Source: JBHIYN01 sp041984235
GTDB taxonomy: Bacteria; Pseudomonadota; Gammaproteobacteria; Ga0077536
Assembly: GCA_041984235.1 (NCBI GenBank)
Contig: JBHIYN010000003.1
Span: 248,001 to 312,000, forward strand
Direction of reading: 5' to 3'
DNA: 64,000 nt
Made by a program: the position numbers and the translations under genes. Of the stretch, positions 62,214 through 64,000 are shown in pieces; position 1 is the stretch's first letter; the number at the start of each line of letters is the position of its first letter. The notes below the pieces were generated by a model. It worked only from the letters and a program-made list of their open reading frames with translations. It did no database searches and was not told the DNA's origin.

Positions 62214-63416
62214 TCAGCGCTCACCCTGGACCAGCACTCCGGCACCGGCAAGCGCCGCGATGCGCGCACCGTCGTAGCCGGCGACTTCGCCGAGAATGTC
62301 CGCATTGTGCTCGCCCAGCAACGGCGCCGCCCGCGCCGGGTACTCGGCCTGGCCGGAGAAACGCAGCGGAAAGCCGGGCAGGTCGAGCGCGCCCAGAAAC
62401 GGATCGACGACCTCGCGCACGGTGCCGCGCCCGCGAAAGTACGGGTGGTCCACGGCATCGGCGGGATTCAGCACCGGCCCGCACGGCACGCGGTGTGCCT
62501 CGAGACGTTCGAGCACCGCCGCGTCACTCGGGAAGCCCGCCATCCACGCTTCGATCATCGGGATCAGCGTGTCCTGGTTCTCGGCGCGCGCCGGCGACTC
62601 GGCGAAGCGCGGGTCGGTCTCCAGGTCGGGACGTTCCATCGCACGGCACATGTTGGCCCACTGCGGCTGTACGATGAGCAGCGCGATGTGGCCCTCCGGC
62701 CCCTGGTAGACCCCGCACGGGCACAGCAGCTGGTGATGGTTGCCGACCGGGCCCGGCCGGAACGCACCCTCGGTGATCTGGTTCACCTGCAGGTTGATCT
62801 CGTGCATGTGGAACAGGCAGTCAATCATCGAAATATCCATCCACTGGCCCTCGCCGGTGCGTTCGCGGTTGAACAGGGCGTAGCCGATGGAGGAGAAGGC
62901 GTGCACGCCGGCGTTGACGTCGGCCATGCCCATGCCGACCGGGTGCGGCGCGCCGCCACGCGGCCCGGTCACCGCCATGACGCCGGCGAATGCCTGCGCG
63001 ATCCAGTCGAAGCCGGTCTTGTGCGAGAGCGGGCTCTCGCGTCCGAAAGCCGAGATTGACGCCATCACCAGGCGCGGATTGAGGGCGCTCAGCGCGGCGA
63101 AGTCCCAGCCGCGTTTCTCCATCACGCCGGGACCGAAGTTCTCCACCACCACGTCGACGTTGGGGACCAGGTCGCGCACGATGGCGTCGACCTCGGCACT
63201 GGCCAGGTCCATGCACAGGCTGCGCTTGCCCAGGTTCTGCTGTACGAAGTAGCCGCTGCGGCCCTCCTTCACTGCCGGCAGTGCACGCGAGGGATCGCCG
63301 GCCGGCGCACGTTCGACCTTGATGATGTCGGCGCCCATCTCGGCCATCAGCCGGGTCACCGTCGGCCCGGCCAGGTACTGGGTGAAATCGAGCACCCGGA
63401 TGCCCTTCAAGATCAT
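62214..63416 (-). CDS. CaiB/BaiF-family CoA transferase
   Basis: A 400-residue family III CoA transferase. The N-terminus ILKGIRVLDFTQYLAGPTVTRLMAEMGADIIKVE and DLASAEVDAIVRDLVPNVDVVVENFGPGVMEKRG are typical; the catalytic Asp lies in the GVCPYG-like region around residues 165-175 (GMADVNAGVHA). These enzymes move CoA between carboxylic acids, activating substrates for degradation. AGGGGAGG precedes the ATG at 63416. It is the probable first gene of the minus-strand set. Confidence 0.9.
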   Translation of the reverse strand: MILKGIRVLDFTQYLAGPTVTRLMAEMGADIIKVERAPAGDPSRALPAVKEGRSGYFVQQNLGKRSLCMDLASAEVDAIVRDLVPNVDVVVENFGPGVMEKRGWDFAALSALNPRLVMASISAFGRESPLSHKTGFDWIAQAFAGVMAVTGPRGGAPHPVGMGMADVNAGVHAFSSIGYALFNRERTGEGQWMDISMIDCLFHMHEINLQVNQITEGAFRPGPVGNHHQLLCPCGVYQGPEGHIALLIVQPQWANMCRAMERPDLETDPRFAESPARAENQDTLIPMIEAWMAGFPSDAAVLERLEAHRVPCGPVLNPADAVDHPYFRGRGTVREVVDPFLGALDLPGFPLRFSGQAEYPARAAPLLGEHNADILGEVAGYDGARIAALAGAGVLVQGER

Positions 63417-63449
63417 GTTTGCCTCCCCTGATTTGCGCTATCGTAACGA

Positions 63450-63491
63450 GATTACCGCCGTGGCCGGCCGTGGCGGTGCGTTTCGGTAATC
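63450..63491. repeat. Inverted repeat in the control region between CaiB and USP genes
   Basis: GATTACCG (63450-63457) and CGGTAATC (63484-63491) are perfect 8-base arms 26 bases apart, between divergent genes. Two sites for one dimeric regulator or a hairpin are both possible. Confidence 0.5.
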
Positions 63492-63556
63492 ACGGATAGC
63501 CGCGTTGCCGAAGCGTTGGTTAATTTAGCAGCAATCCCGCCGCGCGGAGGCATCGG

Positions 63557-64000
63557 ATGGAAACGCTCAATCACATTCTCGTCGCCACCGACGGGTCCGA
63601 CCACGCGCTGCATGCCGCGCGCTTCGCCGGCATGCTCTCACGCGCCACGGGCGCCGCGATCTCCATCGTGACCGTGCACAACGACGACGCCGTCATGCTC
63701 AACGCGATGGGGCCGGCAATCTGGCCGGCGACGGTACCCTACTCGTCGATGACCGCGGAGGAGATCCGCAAGAACGTCGAGGACAATGCCGCCGAATCAC
63801 TGCTGCCGGAAACCGTGCACGCCTGCGGCGACGGCGCACGCATCCAGGACACGGTCCAGCTATGGGGCCAGATTGCCGAGCAGATTTGCCAGTTTGCCGA
63901 CGAACATCAATGCGATCTGATCGTCCTGGGTACCCGCGGCCAGTCGAATTTCAGCCGCCTGCTGCTCGGCAGCGTGAGCACCCAGGTCACCAGCCACGCG
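63557..64000 (+). CDS. Universal stress protein (partial)
   Basis: 148 codons of a USP gene run off the window end. The N-terminus NHILVATDGSDHALHAARFA is typical. The ATP-binding pattern G-x2-G-x9-G-(S/T) is complete as GTRGQSNFSRLLLGS. Residues 40-100 include an unusual insertion-free middle with Cys. The ATG at 63557 is preceded by GGAGG. USPs respond to stress; the exact role is not given by sequence. A second domain beyond the window is possible. Confidence 0.92.
   Translation, partial: METLNHILVATDGSDHALHAARFAGMLSRATGAAISIVTVHNDDAVMLNAMGPAIWPATVPYSSMTAEEIRKNVEDNAAESLLPETVHACGDGARIQDTVQLWGQIAEQICQFADEHQCDLIVLGTRGQSNFSRLLLGSVSTQVTSHA

Noticed and set aside
60912..63059. Open frame of 715 codons on the plus strand
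   Set aside because: Antisense to the monooxygenase and CoA transferase genes; its His/Arg/Asp-rich composition mirrors codon bias of those genes.

Overview
The window reads as a chromosomal segment of a high-GC gammaproteobacterium. The gene orders queF-cysZ-gluQ, smc-zipA-ligA, rpoE-rseA-rseB-degP, lepA-lepB-DUF4845-rnc-era-recO-pdxJ-acpS and yceD-rpmF-plsX-fabD-fabG-acpP-fabF-pabC-mltG-tmk-holB-pilZ-ycfH are classic for that class. SMC rather than MukB, and plsX directly followed by fabD without fabH, argue against an enterobacterium. The metabolic tail (CoA transferase, acyl-CoA dehydrogenase, luciferase-like flavin monooxygenase, SDR, TetR genes) resembles aromatic- or terpenoid-degrading lineages; an Immundisolibacter-like organism is a guess only. 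No rRNA, tRNA, CRISPR array, transposase or integrase was recognised.

Region 1 (1-41.2 kb) is almost entirely housekeeping: serine metabolism (thrH), a queuosine-related operon (queF-cysZ-gluQ), chromosome and division genes (smc, zipA, ligA), a diguanylate cyclase, nadB, the envelope-stress sigma-E operon, translation and RNA genes (lepA, rnc, era, prfC, rne, rluC), and the fatty-acid/lipid gene cluster running into DNA replication and pilus genes. Genes are packed tightly, often with 4-base ATGA/GTGA overlaps. Several promoters share a -10 element followed at once by a GCGCC-rich discriminator.

Region 2 (41.3-47.7 kb) is a sulfur-oxidation block on the minus strand: soxC-soxD (sulfane dehydrogenase and its cytochrome), then tauE, sqr (type II sulfide:quinone oxidoreductase) and two YeeE/YedE transporters. 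AT-rich spacers with TATAT repeats and an inverted repeat flank it and contrast with the GC-rich genes. A glutathionyl-hydroquinone reductase gene precedes it.

Region 3 (47.7-64 kb) is accessory catabolism. A TetR-SDR pair is divergent from a di-iron protein, SCP2-like protein and 2x[4Fe-4S] ferredoxin operon; the shared control region carries a perfect FNR/Anr box next to a TetR-type palindrome. Then come an HD-GYP protein, a three-gene module coupling a 2-oxoacid:ferredoxin oxidoreductase to an FrhB-like flavo-iron-sulfur reductase, another TetR regulator, rhodanese, acyl-CoA dehydrogenase, DNA-3-methyladenine glycosylase, an alpha/beta hydrolase with an altered nucleophile elbow, a luciferase-like monooxygenase, a CaiB-family CoA transferase and a universal stress protein cut by the window end. 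The most promising candidates for undescribed biology are the di-iron/SCP2/ferredoxin operon with its dual control region and the OFOR-FrhB module. The substrates of both are unknown.
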